A DNA stretch of 24,287 bases, taken from positions 1 through 24,287 of the forward strand of contig JBOGIF010000197.1 in NCBI GenBank assembly GCA_050742415.1. The letters run 5' to 3'. The DNA comes from JBOGIF01 sp050742415 (lineage in GTDB: Bacteria > Actinomycetota > Acidimicrobiia > Acidimicrobiales > AC-14). A program made the translations under genes and the position numbers. Positions 1 to 6,971 of the stretch are shown piece after piece (the first letter of the stretch is position 1; every line of letters begins with the position of its first letter). The notes beneath the pieces were generated by a model. It had not been told where the DNA came from, did not search any database, and saw only the letters and a list, made by a program, of their open reading frames with translations.

Positions 1-179
1 GCGCCACCCCACCCAGTTCTCAGGCGAGCGGATGCCCCATCCTTCCCGGACTCGGTGGCCAGTACCGAGGCGATCAGCTCCACGAGGCGCCCGGTGGCGG
101 CGTTGAAGACGCCGCACACCTCGGCGATAGAGGCCTCCAACCGGGCCCCCTCCGCCTCGTTCCCACCCCGCTCCGCCAC
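1..179 (-). pseudogene. DUF222/13E12-family (HNH endonuclease type) protein, N-terminus, frameshifted, runs off window
   Basis: Read on the minus strand from GTG at 179, the product begins VAERGGNEAEGARLEASIAE and continues with a helix ending LVELIASVLATES, the usual opening of actinobacterial DUF222/13E12 proteins, which normally end in an HNH nuclease domain. After ATES the frame breaks: the next frame reads REGWGIRSPENWVGWR, matching the family signature GIRSPEHWVAWR. Restoring one T near position 48 would give ESWEGWGIRSPENW, so a single-base deletion (or sequencing error) is the simplest explanation. Only about 60 codons lie in the window, so the HNH part cannot be seen. The GTG start is chosen because a TACAAT box sits exactly six bases upstream and no in-frame ATG precedes it. 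Family assignment is strong; whether the gene is really broken is uncertain. Confidence 0.75.
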
Positions 180-185
180 GCCATC

Positions 186-214
186 ATTGTACCAAACACA
201 CGTTCGATATGCAA
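186..214 (-). promoter_or_regulatory. Leaderless promoter of the DUF222 gene (TTGCAT-N17-TACAAT)
   Basis: On the minus strand, TTGCAT (214-209) and TACAAT (191-186) are separated by exactly 17 bases. The -10 box ends six bases before the GTG start at 179, so transcription would begin at or within a base of the start codon. The LexA-box-like motif lies wholly within the spacer. Both hexamers are close to the sigma-70 consensus. Confidence 0.65.
193..206 (-). promoter_or_regulatory. LexA (SOS) box between -35 and -10 of the DUF222 gene
   Basis: The minus strand reads CGAACGTGTGTTTG, which matches the actinobacterial LexA consensus CGAACRNRYGTTYG at every specified position. It fills the spacer of the promoter at 186-214, an ideal place for repression. 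13E12-repeat genes of Mycobacterium tuberculosis are known members of the LexA regulon, so the pairing of gene family and motif agrees with established knowledge. Confidence 0.8.
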
Positions 215-269
215 CAAGAAATACCGAATATTCGTCCGAGATCGTTAACATCTGCCAGCCGCGTCGGTG

Positions 270-406
270 TAGCTTCCATACATATGATCCGTACCGCGAT
301 CTACCTCGAGGAGGGCCAGCGACATCGCCTGGCGAACGTGCTGCTGCCGGTGGCACGGAGTGGAGGGCGCGCTGGTCGAGCGCGCTGGCGTCCACGTCGG
401 GCATAG
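270..406 (+). pseudogene. Relic of a ribbon-helix-helix (VapB-like) antitoxin gene
   Basis: From ATG at 284 the frame reads MIRTAIYLEEGQRHRLANVL, a typical start for a ribbon-helix-helix antitoxin (usual form MIRTQIYLTEEQHRRL). After about 20 residues the similarity dissolves into Arg/Gly-rich sequence ending at 406, with no second half of the DNA-binding domain and no toxin gene following. A TAGCTT box (270-275) lies eight bases upstream of the ATG. The ATG is embedded in CATACATATGA (277-287), an 11-base string found again at the start of the intact vapB near 23223. I read it as the 5' end of a dead antitoxin gene with its operator. A chance resemblance over 20 codons cannot be excluded. 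Confidence 0.4.
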
Positions 407-433
407 CGCCCTATCTGCCCGCGGGTGAGCCAT

Positions 434-949
434 ATGGCTGACACCACTCCCATAGACCAGGCCGAGCTTCGGCGGCTGCAGGAGCCGCTCAAGCAGCGCT
501 ACCGCGACGAGCCCACATCCGCGGTCGTCACGCTTACGGCCGACGGCACTCTCGGCGACGGCGTGACGTGCTCGGTCCAGACCGGGAGGGCGCTGGCCGA
601 GGCGGGCCTGCACCCGGCGACGGGTGGTGACGGCCTCTCGCTCTGTTCCGGCGACATGCTGCTGCAGGCTCTGGCCGCCTGCGCCGGCGTGACCCTCCGG
701 GCCGTGGCCACGTCGATCGACATCCCCGTGCGCGGCGGCACGGTGCACGTCGAGGGAGACCTCGACTTCCGGGGCACGCTCGCGGTCAGCAAGGAAGCCC
801 CGGTCGGCTTCTCCGCGATACGGATGCGCTTCGATCTGGATACCGATGCCGGCCCCGAAGACCTCGCCACCCTGCTGCGCCTAACCGAGCGCTATTGCGT
901 CGTCTACCAGACCTTGGTGAGCGCACCGACCATCTCCGTCACCGCCTGA
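434..949 (+). CDS. OsmC/Ohr-family peroxiredoxin-like protein
   Basis: A 171-residue cytoplasmic protein of the OsmC family, thiol-dependent enzymes that reduce organic hydroperoxides. The two redox cysteines expected of the family are present: Cys83 in LLQALAACAGVTL and Cys155 in ERYCVVYQTL. Two further cysteines, Cys46 and Cys71, are not family hallmarks. An N-terminal stretch of about 25 residues precedes the first strand. I chose ATG 434 because GGGTGAG (423-429) is correctly spaced before it; a GTG at 425 would lie inside that ribosome binding site. The gene is 49 bases upstream of the ROK kinase on the same strand. Whether it is a true peroxidase or one of the general OsmC relatives cannot be told from sequence alone. 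Confidence 0.88.
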   Translation: MADTTPIDQAELRRLQEPLKQRYRDEPTSAVVTLTADGTLGDGVTCSVQTGRALAEAGLHPATGGDGLSLCSGDMLLQALAACAGVTLRAVATSIDIPVRGGTVHVEGDLDFRGTLAVSKEAPVGFSAIRMRFDLDTDAGPEDLATLLRLTERYCVVYQTLVSAPTISVTA

Positions 950-998
950 GGGCGTCCCGGCCACGGCCTGGCGACCTCGCCGGCCAGACTGTGGGTGT

Positions 999-1769
999 AT
1001 GAGCGGCGACAGCGAGAGCGACATCCCGAACGACCGGCCGTGGACCCTTGCCATCGACGTGGGTGGCAGCGGCCTGAAGGCGGCACTGCTCGACGCCGCC
1101 GGGTCGATGATGGGCAGGCGCGTGCGCGTCGAGACGCCCTACCCGCTCCCGCCGCAACGCCTGGTCTCGGCCTTGGTCCAGTTGACCGAGCCGCTGGGTC
1201 CAGCCGATCGCGTATCCGTCGGGTTCCCCGGGATGGTGCGGGACAGCCGGGTGCTTTCGGCACCGCACTTCGTCACCGTCGCCGGCCCGGGCACGGAGGA
1301 GTCGCCGGAGCTGCTGGCGGCGTGGAAGCGCTTCGACCTGGCCGACGCTCTCGAAGCCGCGTTCGGTCGTCCGGTCAAGGTGGCCAATGACGCCGATGTG
1401 CAGGGTTCGGCGGTGGTCAGCGGCCATGGCTTCGAGCTGGCCATCACCCTCGGGACGGGTATGGGGACGGCGCTGTTCAACAAGGGCCGCCTGCTGCCCC
1501 ACATGGAGCTGTCGCACCATCCTTTTCGTAAGGGCGAGTCCTACGACGAGCAGGTGGGTGACGCCGCCCGCCGCCATGTTGGCGAGGTCAAGTGGAACCG
1601 CCGGGTGCGCCTCGCCCTCGAGACCTTGGACGAACTTCTCTTCTACGACCACGTGTACATCGGAGGTGGCAACTCGCGGCTGCTCAGCCTGGACCTCGGC
1701 CCGAAGGCCACGATCGTCGACAACTCGGCCGGGATCCTCGGCGGGATAAAGCTCTGGGAACGTTCCTGA
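999..1769 (+). CDS. ppgK: ROK-family sugar kinase, polyphosphate glucokinase-like
   Basis: A 256-residue kinase that phosphorylates glucose to glucose 6-phosphate, probably with polyphosphate and/or ATP. The phosphate-binding loop DVGGSGLKAALLD begins at Asp20. The NDAD motif (Asn130-Asp131) supplies the likely catalytic base, and ITLGTGMGTALF forms the second phosphate loop. The CxCGxxGC zinc motif of ordinary ROK glucokinases and repressors is missing and there is no DNA-binding N-terminus; both facts, and the length, fit the polyphosphate glucokinase branch. A CAGACT hexamer ends eight bases before the ATG, so the message may be nearly leaderless. The stop is 13 bases from gnd, in an operon with gnd and pgi, which supports glucose as substrate. 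The phosphate donor is inferred, not shown. Confidence 0.8.
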   Translation: MSGDSESDIPNDRPWTLAIDVGGSGLKAALLDAAGSMMGRRVRVETPYPLPPQRLVSALVQLTEPLGPADRVSVGFPGMVRDSRVLSAPHFVTVAGPGTEESPELLAAWKRFDLADALEAAFGRPVKVANDADVQGSAVVSGHGFELAITLGTGMGTALFNKGRLLPHMELSHHPFRKGESYDEQVGDAARRHVGEVKWNRRVRLALETLDELLFYDHVYIGGGNSRLLSLDLGPKATIVDNSAGILGGIKLWERS

Positions 1770-1782
1770 AAGGACGGGCGCG

Positions 1783-2799
1783 ATGCAACTGGGGATGATC
1801 GGCCTCGGGCGAATGGGTGCCAACCTGGTCCGCCGCCTGATGCGGTACGGGCACGAGTGCGTCGTCTACGACATCCACCCCGACCCCGTGGCCGAGCTGG
1901 AGGCCGCGGGCGCCATCGGGTCGGTGTCGCTCGACGACCTCGTGGCCAAGCTGGCACCACCTCGGGCCGCCTGGGTCATGGTGCCGGCCGCTTTTGCGGG
2001 GACGACCGTTGCGGACCTCGCCAGCCGTATGGAGGCGGGCGACATCATCGTCGACGGGGGCAACTCGTACTACCGAGACGACGTGATACGCGCGGCCGAG
2101 CTGGCGGAGGAGGGCATCCACTACGTCGACGTGGGGACCAGCGGTGGCGTGTTCGGCCTCGAGCGCGGTTACTGCCTGATGGTCGGCGGAGAGAAGGAGG
2201 CGTTCGACCGCCTCGAGCCGCTGTTCGCCAGCCTCGCCCCCGGGGTGGGTGCTGCGCCGCGCACGCCGGGTCTTCCCGGCCCACCGGCTACGGCCGAGCA
2301 CGGCTACCTGCACTGTGGCCCGAGCGGCGCTGGGCACTTCGTCAAGATGGTCCACAACGGCATCGAGTACGGCCTGATGGCCGCCTACGCCGAAGGCCTC
2401 GCCATCCTCGACAAGGCCGACATCGGCCGCAGAGACCGGGCAGCCGACGCCGAGACCGCGCCTTTGAGGGACGCCGCCTACTACCAGTACGACATCGACA
2501 CCGCGGCGGTGGCCGAGGTGTGGCGGCGGGGGAGCGTGGTGGGCTCGTGGCTCCTCGACCTGACAGCCGCGGCGCTGGCCAAGGACCCCCACGTGTCGGC
2601 GTTCAGCGGCCATGTGTCGGACTCGGGTGAGGGCCGCTGGACGGTCTCGGCGGCCGTCGACGAAGCAGTTCCCGCCTACGTCCTGACGACCGCGCTCTTC
2701 GAGCGCTTCAGCTCCCGGGGTGAGGGCGACTTCGCCGACCGGCTCCTCTCCGCCATGCGCAAGGAGTTCGGGGGCCACGACGAGCGCCCGCCGGCGTGA
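1783..2799 (+). CDS. gnd: 6-phosphogluconate dehydrogenase, decarboxylating (short form)
   Basis: Oxidatively decarboxylates 6-phosphogluconate to ribulose 5-phosphate in the pentose phosphate pathway. The 338-residue product is the short GntZ/YqeC-like form rather than the ~470-residue enzyme. It has an N-terminal Rossmann motif GLGRMG (residues 7-12), the IIVDGGNSYY motif, a GTSGGVFGLERGYCLMVGG substrate segment and the catalytic region GHFVKMVHNGIEYG with Lys188 and Asn192. Short forms often prefer NAD; that is family knowledge, not visible here. A proline-rich insertion (APRTPGLPGPPA) sits before the catalytic helix. AAAGGA before ATG 1783 provides a ribosome binding site. The gene follows the ROK kinase closely, and its TGA overlaps the GTG of pgi (GTGA), implying translational coupling. 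Confidence 0.9.
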   Translation: MQLGMIGLGRMGANLVRRLMRYGHECVVYDIHPDPVAELEAAGAIGSVSLDDLVAKLAPPRAAWVMVPAAFAGTTVADLASRMEAGDIIVDGGNSYYRDDVIRAAELAEEGIHYVDVGTSGGVFGLERGYCLMVGGEKEAFDRLEPLFASLAPGVGAAPRTPGLPGPPATAEHGYLHCGPSGAGHFVKMVHNGIEYGLMAAYAEGLAILDKADIGRRDRAADAETAPLRDAAYYQYDIDTAAVAEVWRRGSVVGSWLLDLTAAALAKDPHVSAFSGHVSDSGEGRWTVSAAVDEAVPAYVLTTALFERFSSRGEGDFADRLLSAMRKEFGGHDERPPA

Positions 2800-4433
2800 G
2801 TGGGATCGACTCGACGCCCGAGTGGCAGGCGCTGGCCGACCACCACCGTCAGGGGTCCACCGCGAGCCTGAGGGACCTGTTCGACCAGGACCCGGACCGG
2901 GGCCTGCGCATGAACGTCGAGGCGGCCGACCTCTACCTCGACTACTCCAAGAACCGGGTCGACGAGACGACCCTCGACCTCCTCGTGGCCTTGGCGACCC
3001 GGGCCGGGCTGCGGGAACGCATCGAGGCGATGTTCACGGGCGAGCGCGTCAACCCGACCGAGGGGCGACCGGCATTGCACGTGGCATTGCGTGCCCCCCT
3101 AACGGAGTCAATATATGTTGACGACAACGATGTCGTGCCCGACGTGCACTTCGTTCTCGACCGGATGGCACGGTTCGCCGAGCGGGTCCGCTCCGGCGCT
3201 TGGAAGGGCTACACGGGACTGCCGATCCGCAATGTCGTGAACATCGGAATCGGGGGCTCCGACCTCGGTCCGGCCATGGCCTACGAGGCGCTGATCGACT
3301 ACAGCGACCGGGGGTTGTCGATGCGCTTCGTGTCGAACGTCGACGGCACCGCCATCGTCGAGGCCACCCGCGACCTCAACCCCGCCGAGACCCTCTTCGT
3401 GATCTCGTCGAAGACCTTCACCACCCTCGAGACGATGGCGAACGCGCACAGCGCGCGGCAGTGGCTGGTCGCGGGCCTGGGCGACGAGTCCGCCGTCGGC
3501 CGTCACTTCGTAGCGGTGTCCACCAACCCGGTCGAGGTGGCCGAGTTCGGCATCGACCCGGAGAACATGTTCGTGTTCTGGGACTGGGTGGGTGGGCGCT
3601 ACTCGGTCGATTCCGCCATCGGCCTCTCACTGATGATCGCCATCGGGCCGAAGCACTTCTCCGCGCTGCTGGCCGGATTCCACGCCGTCGACACCCACTT
3701 CCGACAGGTTCCACTGCGCCGGAACCTTCCCGCTCTGCTCGGCCTCATCGGCGTCTGGTACATCGACTTCCACGGTGCCCAGACCCACGCCGTCCTTCCC
3801 TACAGCGAGCACCTGAGCCGTTTCCCGGCGTACCTCCAGCAGCTCGACATGGAGTCGAACGGCAAATCGGTCACACGCTCCGGCGCCCCGGTCACCTACG
3901 ACACCGGTCCGGTGGTGTGGGGCAGCGCCGGCACCAACGGCCAACACGCGTACTACCAGCTGCTGCACCAGGGGACCCGGCTGGTCCCCGCCGACTTCAT
4001 CGGCTTCTGCCAGCCCAGCCACGAGCTGGGCGACCACCACGACCTGTTGATGGCCAACCTGTTCGCCCAGACGGAGGCGCTGGCGTTCGGGCGCACCCCC
4101 GCCGAGGTTCGGTCCGAGAGGGTCGGCGAAGCGCTGGTACCGCACCGGACGTTCGCCGGGAACCGGCCGACCAACACGATTCTGGCTCCCCGCCTGACGC
4201 CCGGCGTCCTGGGCCAGCTCATCGCCACCTACGAGCACAAGGTGTTCGTCCAGGGGGTGATCTGGGACATCGACTCGTTCGACCAGTGGGGCGTGGAGCT
4301 TGGCAAGGTGCTGGCCCGGCGGATAGTGACGGAGCTTCAGTCGGCGCGGGCCGAGCCGACCGGGCACGACACCTCGACTGACTCGCTGATCCGCCGCTAC
4401 CGCCGGGCCCGGAGCCGGGCCACCGGGACCTAG
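2796..4433 (+). CDS. pgi: Glucose-6-phosphate isomerase
   Basis: Interconverts glucose 6-phosphate and fructose 6-phosphate. The 545-residue protein has the full length of bacterial Pgi and two SIS subdomains. Visible signatures are NIGIGGSDLGPAM, the phosphate-binding VISSKTFTTLET segment, FWDWVGGRYSVDSAIGLS, and QLDMESNGK with catalytic Glu353. GTNGQHAYYQ carries His384, and QWGVELGKVLARRI carries Lys504. These three correspond to the catalytic residues of the well-studied rabbit enzyme. The start GTG 2796 overlaps the gnd stop by four bases. A short patch at 3098-3120 uses rare A/T-ending codons unlike its surroundings. The TAG stop overlaps that of the convergent typA gene. Confidence 0.96.
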   Translation: MSGIDSTPEWQALADHHRQGSTASLRDLFDQDPDRGLRMNVEAADLYLDYSKNRVDETTLDLLVALATRAGLRERIEAMFTGERVNPTEGRPALHVALRAPLTESIYVDDNDVVPDVHFVLDRMARFAERVRSGAWKGYTGLPIRNVVNIGIGGSDLGPAMAYEALIDYSDRGLSMRFVSNVDGTAIVEATRDLNPAETLFVISSKTFTTLETMANAHSARQWLVAGLGDESAVGRHFVAVSTNPVEVAEFGIDPENMFVFWDWVGGRYSVDSAIGLSLMIAIGPKHFSALLAGFHAVDTHFRQVPLRRNLPALLGLIGVWYIDFHGAQTHAVLPYSEHLSRFPAYLQQLDMESNGKSVTRSGAPVTYDTGPVVWGSAGTNGQHAYYQLLHQGTRLVPADFIGFCQPSHELGDHHDLLMANLFAQTEALAFGRTPAEVRSERVGEALVPHRTFAGNRPTNTILAPRLTPGVLGQLIATYEHKVFVQGVIWDIDSFDQWGVELGKVLARRIVTELQSARAEPTGHDTSTDSLIRRYRRARSRATGT

Positions 4434-6268
4434 GCGGGCTGGGCGCTGCGCCGGCGCCGGTGGCGGTCCGCCGCGGCCAGGACGACCTTGCGGATGCGCA
4501 CGATCTCGGGCGTGACCTCCAGGCACTCGTCGTCGGAGATGAACTCCAGCGCCTGCTCCAGCGAGGGCTTGCGGTGCGGGGCCAGGCGCACCAGCTCGTC
4601 GCCGGTGGAGGACCGCATGTTGGTGAGCTTCTTCTCCTTGGTGGGGTTCACGTCCATGTCGTCGCCGCGGGAGCTCTCGCCTACGATCATCCCCTCGTAG
4701 ACCTCGGTGCCCGGGCCCACGACCAGCTCGCCCCGCTCGGCCAGGCTGAACAGGGAGTAGGCCGTGGTGGCTCCCCGGCGATCGGCTACCAGGCTGCCGC
4801 TGGAGCGGGTTCGCAGCTCGCCCTGCCACGGCTCGTAGCCCTCGAACACGTGGTGGAGCAGGCCCGTGCCGCGGGTCTCGGTCATGAACTCGGTGCGGAA
4901 CCCGATCAGCCCCCGGGCCGGCACCAGGTACTCCATCTGCACCCAACCGGTTCCGTGGTTGACCATCTGCTGGAGCCGGCCCTTCCGCACGGCGAGCATC
5001 TGGGTGACCACTCCGAGGTGGTCGTCGGGCACGTGCACCGACATCCGCTCGACGGGCTCGTGCAGACGGCCGTCGATCTCGCGGGTGACCACCTGGGGCT
5101 TGCCCACCGTGAGCTCGAAGCCCTCCCGGCGCATCATCTCGACGAGCACCGCCAGCTGCAGTTCCCCTCGGCCCTGGACCTCCCAGGTGTCGGGCCGTTC
5201 GGTCGGTAGCACCCGTAGCGAGACGTTTCCCACGAGCTCGGCGTCGAGGCGGGTCTTGACCTGGCGGGCGGTGAGCTTGCGGCCATGCTGGCCGGCCAGG
5301 GGAGAGGTGTTGATCCCGATGGTGATCGAGATCCCCGGCTCGTCGATGGTGATCACGGGGAGGGGCCGGGGGTCGTCGGGGTCGGCAAGGGTCTCGCCGA
5401 TGGTGACCTCGGGCAGCCCGGCGACGGCGATGATCTCGCCCGGCCCGGCCTCGGCGGCGTCGACCCGGTCGAGCGACTCGGTCACGTACAGCTCGGTGAT
5501 GCGGACCTGCTCGATCTCCCCGTCGGCACGGCACCAGGCCACCGTCTGGCCCTTGCGGATGGTGCCCTGACGCACCCGGCACACCGCCAGGCGTCCCACG
5601 TAGGGCGACCGGTCGAGGTTGGTGACCAGGGCCTGGAGCGGGTGGCCATCGTCGTAGGTGGGGGCGGGGATGGTCTGCACCAACAGGTCGAAAAGGGGCC
5701 GGAGGTCGGTGCCCACCTCACCAGGGACGGTGGAGGCCCAACCGACCTTGGCGTTGGCGAAGACGATCGGGAACTCGATCTGGTGCACGTCGGCGTCGAG
5801 GTCGAGGAACAGCTCGTAGACCTCGTCGATCACCTGGGCGATCCGGGCGTCGGGGCGGTCGACCTTGTTGACTACGAGGATCACCGGAAGGCGAGCCTCG
5901 AGAGCCTTGCGCAGCACAAACCGGGTCTGGGGCTGCGGGCCCTCGGCCGAGTCGACCAGCAGCAGGACACCGTCGACCATGGTCAACGCCCGCTCCACCT
6001 CGCCACCGAAGTCGGCATGGCCCGGCGTGTCCACGATGTTCACCTTGACCTCGCCGTCGGCGTGGGCGTAGCGGACCGCGGTGTTCTTGGCGAGGATGGT
6101 GATGCCCTTCTCGCGCTCCAGGTCCATGGAGTCCATCACCCGCTCGCCGACGTCCTGGTTCTCCCGAAAAACTCCGGACTGCCAGAGCATGGCGTCGACG
6201 AGCGTGGTTTTCCCGTGGTCGACGTGGGCGACGATGGCGAGGTTGCGCAGATCGGAACGCGCGGGCAT
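4430..6268 (-). CDS. typA: Translational GTPase TypA/BipA
   Basis: A 612-residue ribosome-associated GTPase related to EF-G, involved in 50S assembly and stress or cold adaptation in other bacteria. The G domain contains AHVDHGKTT (residues 14-22), the effector-region RGIT-equivalent EKGITI, DTPGHADF and NKVD. Domain II, the EF-G-like domain and the BipA-specific C-terminal domain follow; the signatures RGLIGFRTEFMTETRGTG and VNPTKEKKLTNMRSS are diagnostic for TypA. ATG 6268 was chosen over the upstream TTG/ATG because GAGAGG lies seven bases before it and MPARSDLRNLAIVAHVDHG matches usual N-termini. It is divergent from pgsA and convergent with pgi; the two stop codons share the CTAG at 4430-4433, leaving no room for a terminator. 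Confidence 0.96.
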   Translation of the reverse strand: MPARSDLRNLAIVAHVDHGKTTLVDAMLWQSGVFRENQDVGERVMDSMDLEREKGITILAKNTAVRYAHADGEVKVNIVDTPGHADFGGEVERALTMVDGVLLLVDSAEGPQPQTRFVLRKALEARLPVILVVNKVDRPDARIAQVIDEVYELFLDLDADVHQIEFPIVFANAKVGWASTVPGEVGTDLRPLFDLLVQTIPAPTYDDGHPLQALVTNLDRSPYVGRLAVCRVRQGTIRKGQTVAWCRADGEIEQVRITELYVTESLDRVDAAEAGPGEIIAVAGLPEVTIGETLADPDDPRPLPVITIDEPGISITIGINTSPLAGQHGRKLTARQVKTRLDAELVGNVSLRVLPTERPDTWEVQGRGELQLAVLVEMMRREGFELTVGKPQVVTREIDGRLHEPVERMSVHVPDDHLGVVTQMLAVRKGRLQQMVNHGTGWVQMEYLVPARGLIGFRTEFMTETRGTGLLHHVFEGYEPWQGELRTRSSGSLVADRRGATTAYSLFSLAERGELVVGPGTEVYEGMIVGESSRGDDMDVNPTKEKKLTNMRSSTGDELVRLAPHRKPSLEQALEFISDDECLEVTPEIVRIRKVVLAAADRHRRRRSAQPA

Positions 6269-6318
6269 TGACGGGCCTCTCGGTGTGGGGACGACCGCGA
6301 GCAACCAGCGGCCTCAAG

Positions 6319-6324
6319 ATGGTA
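6319..6324 (-). promoter_or_regulatory. Possible -10 box of typA (TACCAT)
   Basis: On the minus strand TACCAT lies about 50 bases upstream of the typA ATG, which would give a short leader carrying the GAGAGG ribosome binding site. There is no clear -35. It lies about 20 bases from the divergent pgsA -10 box on the other strand. Confidence 0.3.
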
Positions 6325-6341
6325 CTGCCCAGAGCGGCCGG

Positions 6342-6347
6342 TAGGCT
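6342..6347 (+). promoter_or_regulatory. -10 box (TAGGCT) of leaderless pgsA message
   Basis: TAGGCT is followed by six bases and then the GTG start at 6354. No Shine-Dalgarno sequence is present. Together these point to transcription starting at the start codon. No recognisable -35 hexamer is seen. Confidence 0.5.
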
Positions 6348-6353
6348 CCGGCC

Positions 6354-6971
6354 GTGACCGACGCCCATGGCGACACCAGGAGCTCGCCGGGCGCCGACCG
6401 GGTCATGACCATCCCGAACCTGCTGTCGTTCGGACGGCTGCTGTGCGTTCCCGTGTTCCTGTGGCTGCTGTTCGGCCGGGACAACCGGGTGGCGGCTGCT
6501 TTCCTGCTGGCCGTCCTGGGCGTGACCGACTGGGTCGACGGCTACATCGCCCGGCGCTTCAACCAGGTCTCGGAGCTCGGCAAGATCCTCGACCCCGTCG
6601 CCGACCGCCTGCTCCTCGGCGTGGCGGTCGTGGCCATCCTGATCGACGGCTCGGTGCCGCCCGTGATCGCCTGGCTGGCCATCGCCCGTGAGGGACTGGT
6701 GACGGTGATGGCGCTGGTGCTGGCGGCCCTGGGCGCCCGGCGCATCGACGTGAGCCGAGAAGGCAAGCTCGGCACGTTCGGCCTGATGGTGGCGTTCCCG
6801 CTCTTCCTTCTCGGGGGTGGGAAGGGGCTGGCGGCCGCCATCGCCTGGCCGGTCGCCGGGTTCGGGCTGGCCCTCGGGTGGTACGCCGCCGCCAACTACA
6901 TCCCCCTCGGGCTGGCCGCCCTGCGCCAGGGCCGTCAGGATCGGGAGGGCAAGGAGGGGAGTCGGCAATGA
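6354..6971 (+). CDS. pgsA: CDP-alcohol phosphatidyltransferase, PgsA-like
   Basis: An integral membrane enzyme that transfers a phosphatidyl group from CDP-diacylglycerol to an alcohol, most likely glycerol 3-phosphate (phosphatidylglycerol-phosphate synthase). The 205-residue product has the family signature D-G-x2-A-R-x8-G-x3-D-x3-D, seen as DGYIARRFNQVSELGKILDPVAD. Several hydrophobic segments flank it, beginning with IPNLLSFGRLLCVPVFLWLL. GTG 6354 is preferred because of the leaderless -10; an ATG at about 6405 (MTIPNLLSFGRL) matches the usual family N-terminus and is the alternative. The stop overlaps the following ATG by ATGA. In M. tuberculosis pgsA2 (Rv1822) is also just upstream of gcvH-garA, which supports orthology. 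The exact alcohol acceptor is not provable here. Confidence 0.87.
   Translation: MTDAHGDTRSSPGADRVMTIPNLLSFGRLLCVPVFLWLLFGRDNRVAAAFLLAVLGVTDWVDGYIARRFNQVSELGKILDPVADRLLLGVAVVAILIDGSVPPVIAWLAIAREGLVTVMALVLAALGARRIDVSREGKLGTFGLMVAFPLFLLGGGKGLAAAIAWPVAGFGLALGWYAAANYIPLGLAALRQGRQDREGKEGSRQ

Noticed and set aside
55..441. 128-residue plus-strand open frame
   Set aside because: It lies antisense to the DUF222 gene and across its promoter, is compositionally random, and ends inside the start of osmC.
3627..5582. 651-residue minus-strand open frame across pgi and typA
   Set aside because: It is a shadow: Arg/Pro/Gly-rich, no motifs, overlapping two clearly conserved genes in other frames.
6878..6967. 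Upstream extension of the NTase fusion from GTG 6878
   Set aside because: The extra 30 residues are inside pgsA in another frame and precede the universal start motif MKAVIMAGGEGTRLRP; ATG 6968 has a strong ribosome binding site.
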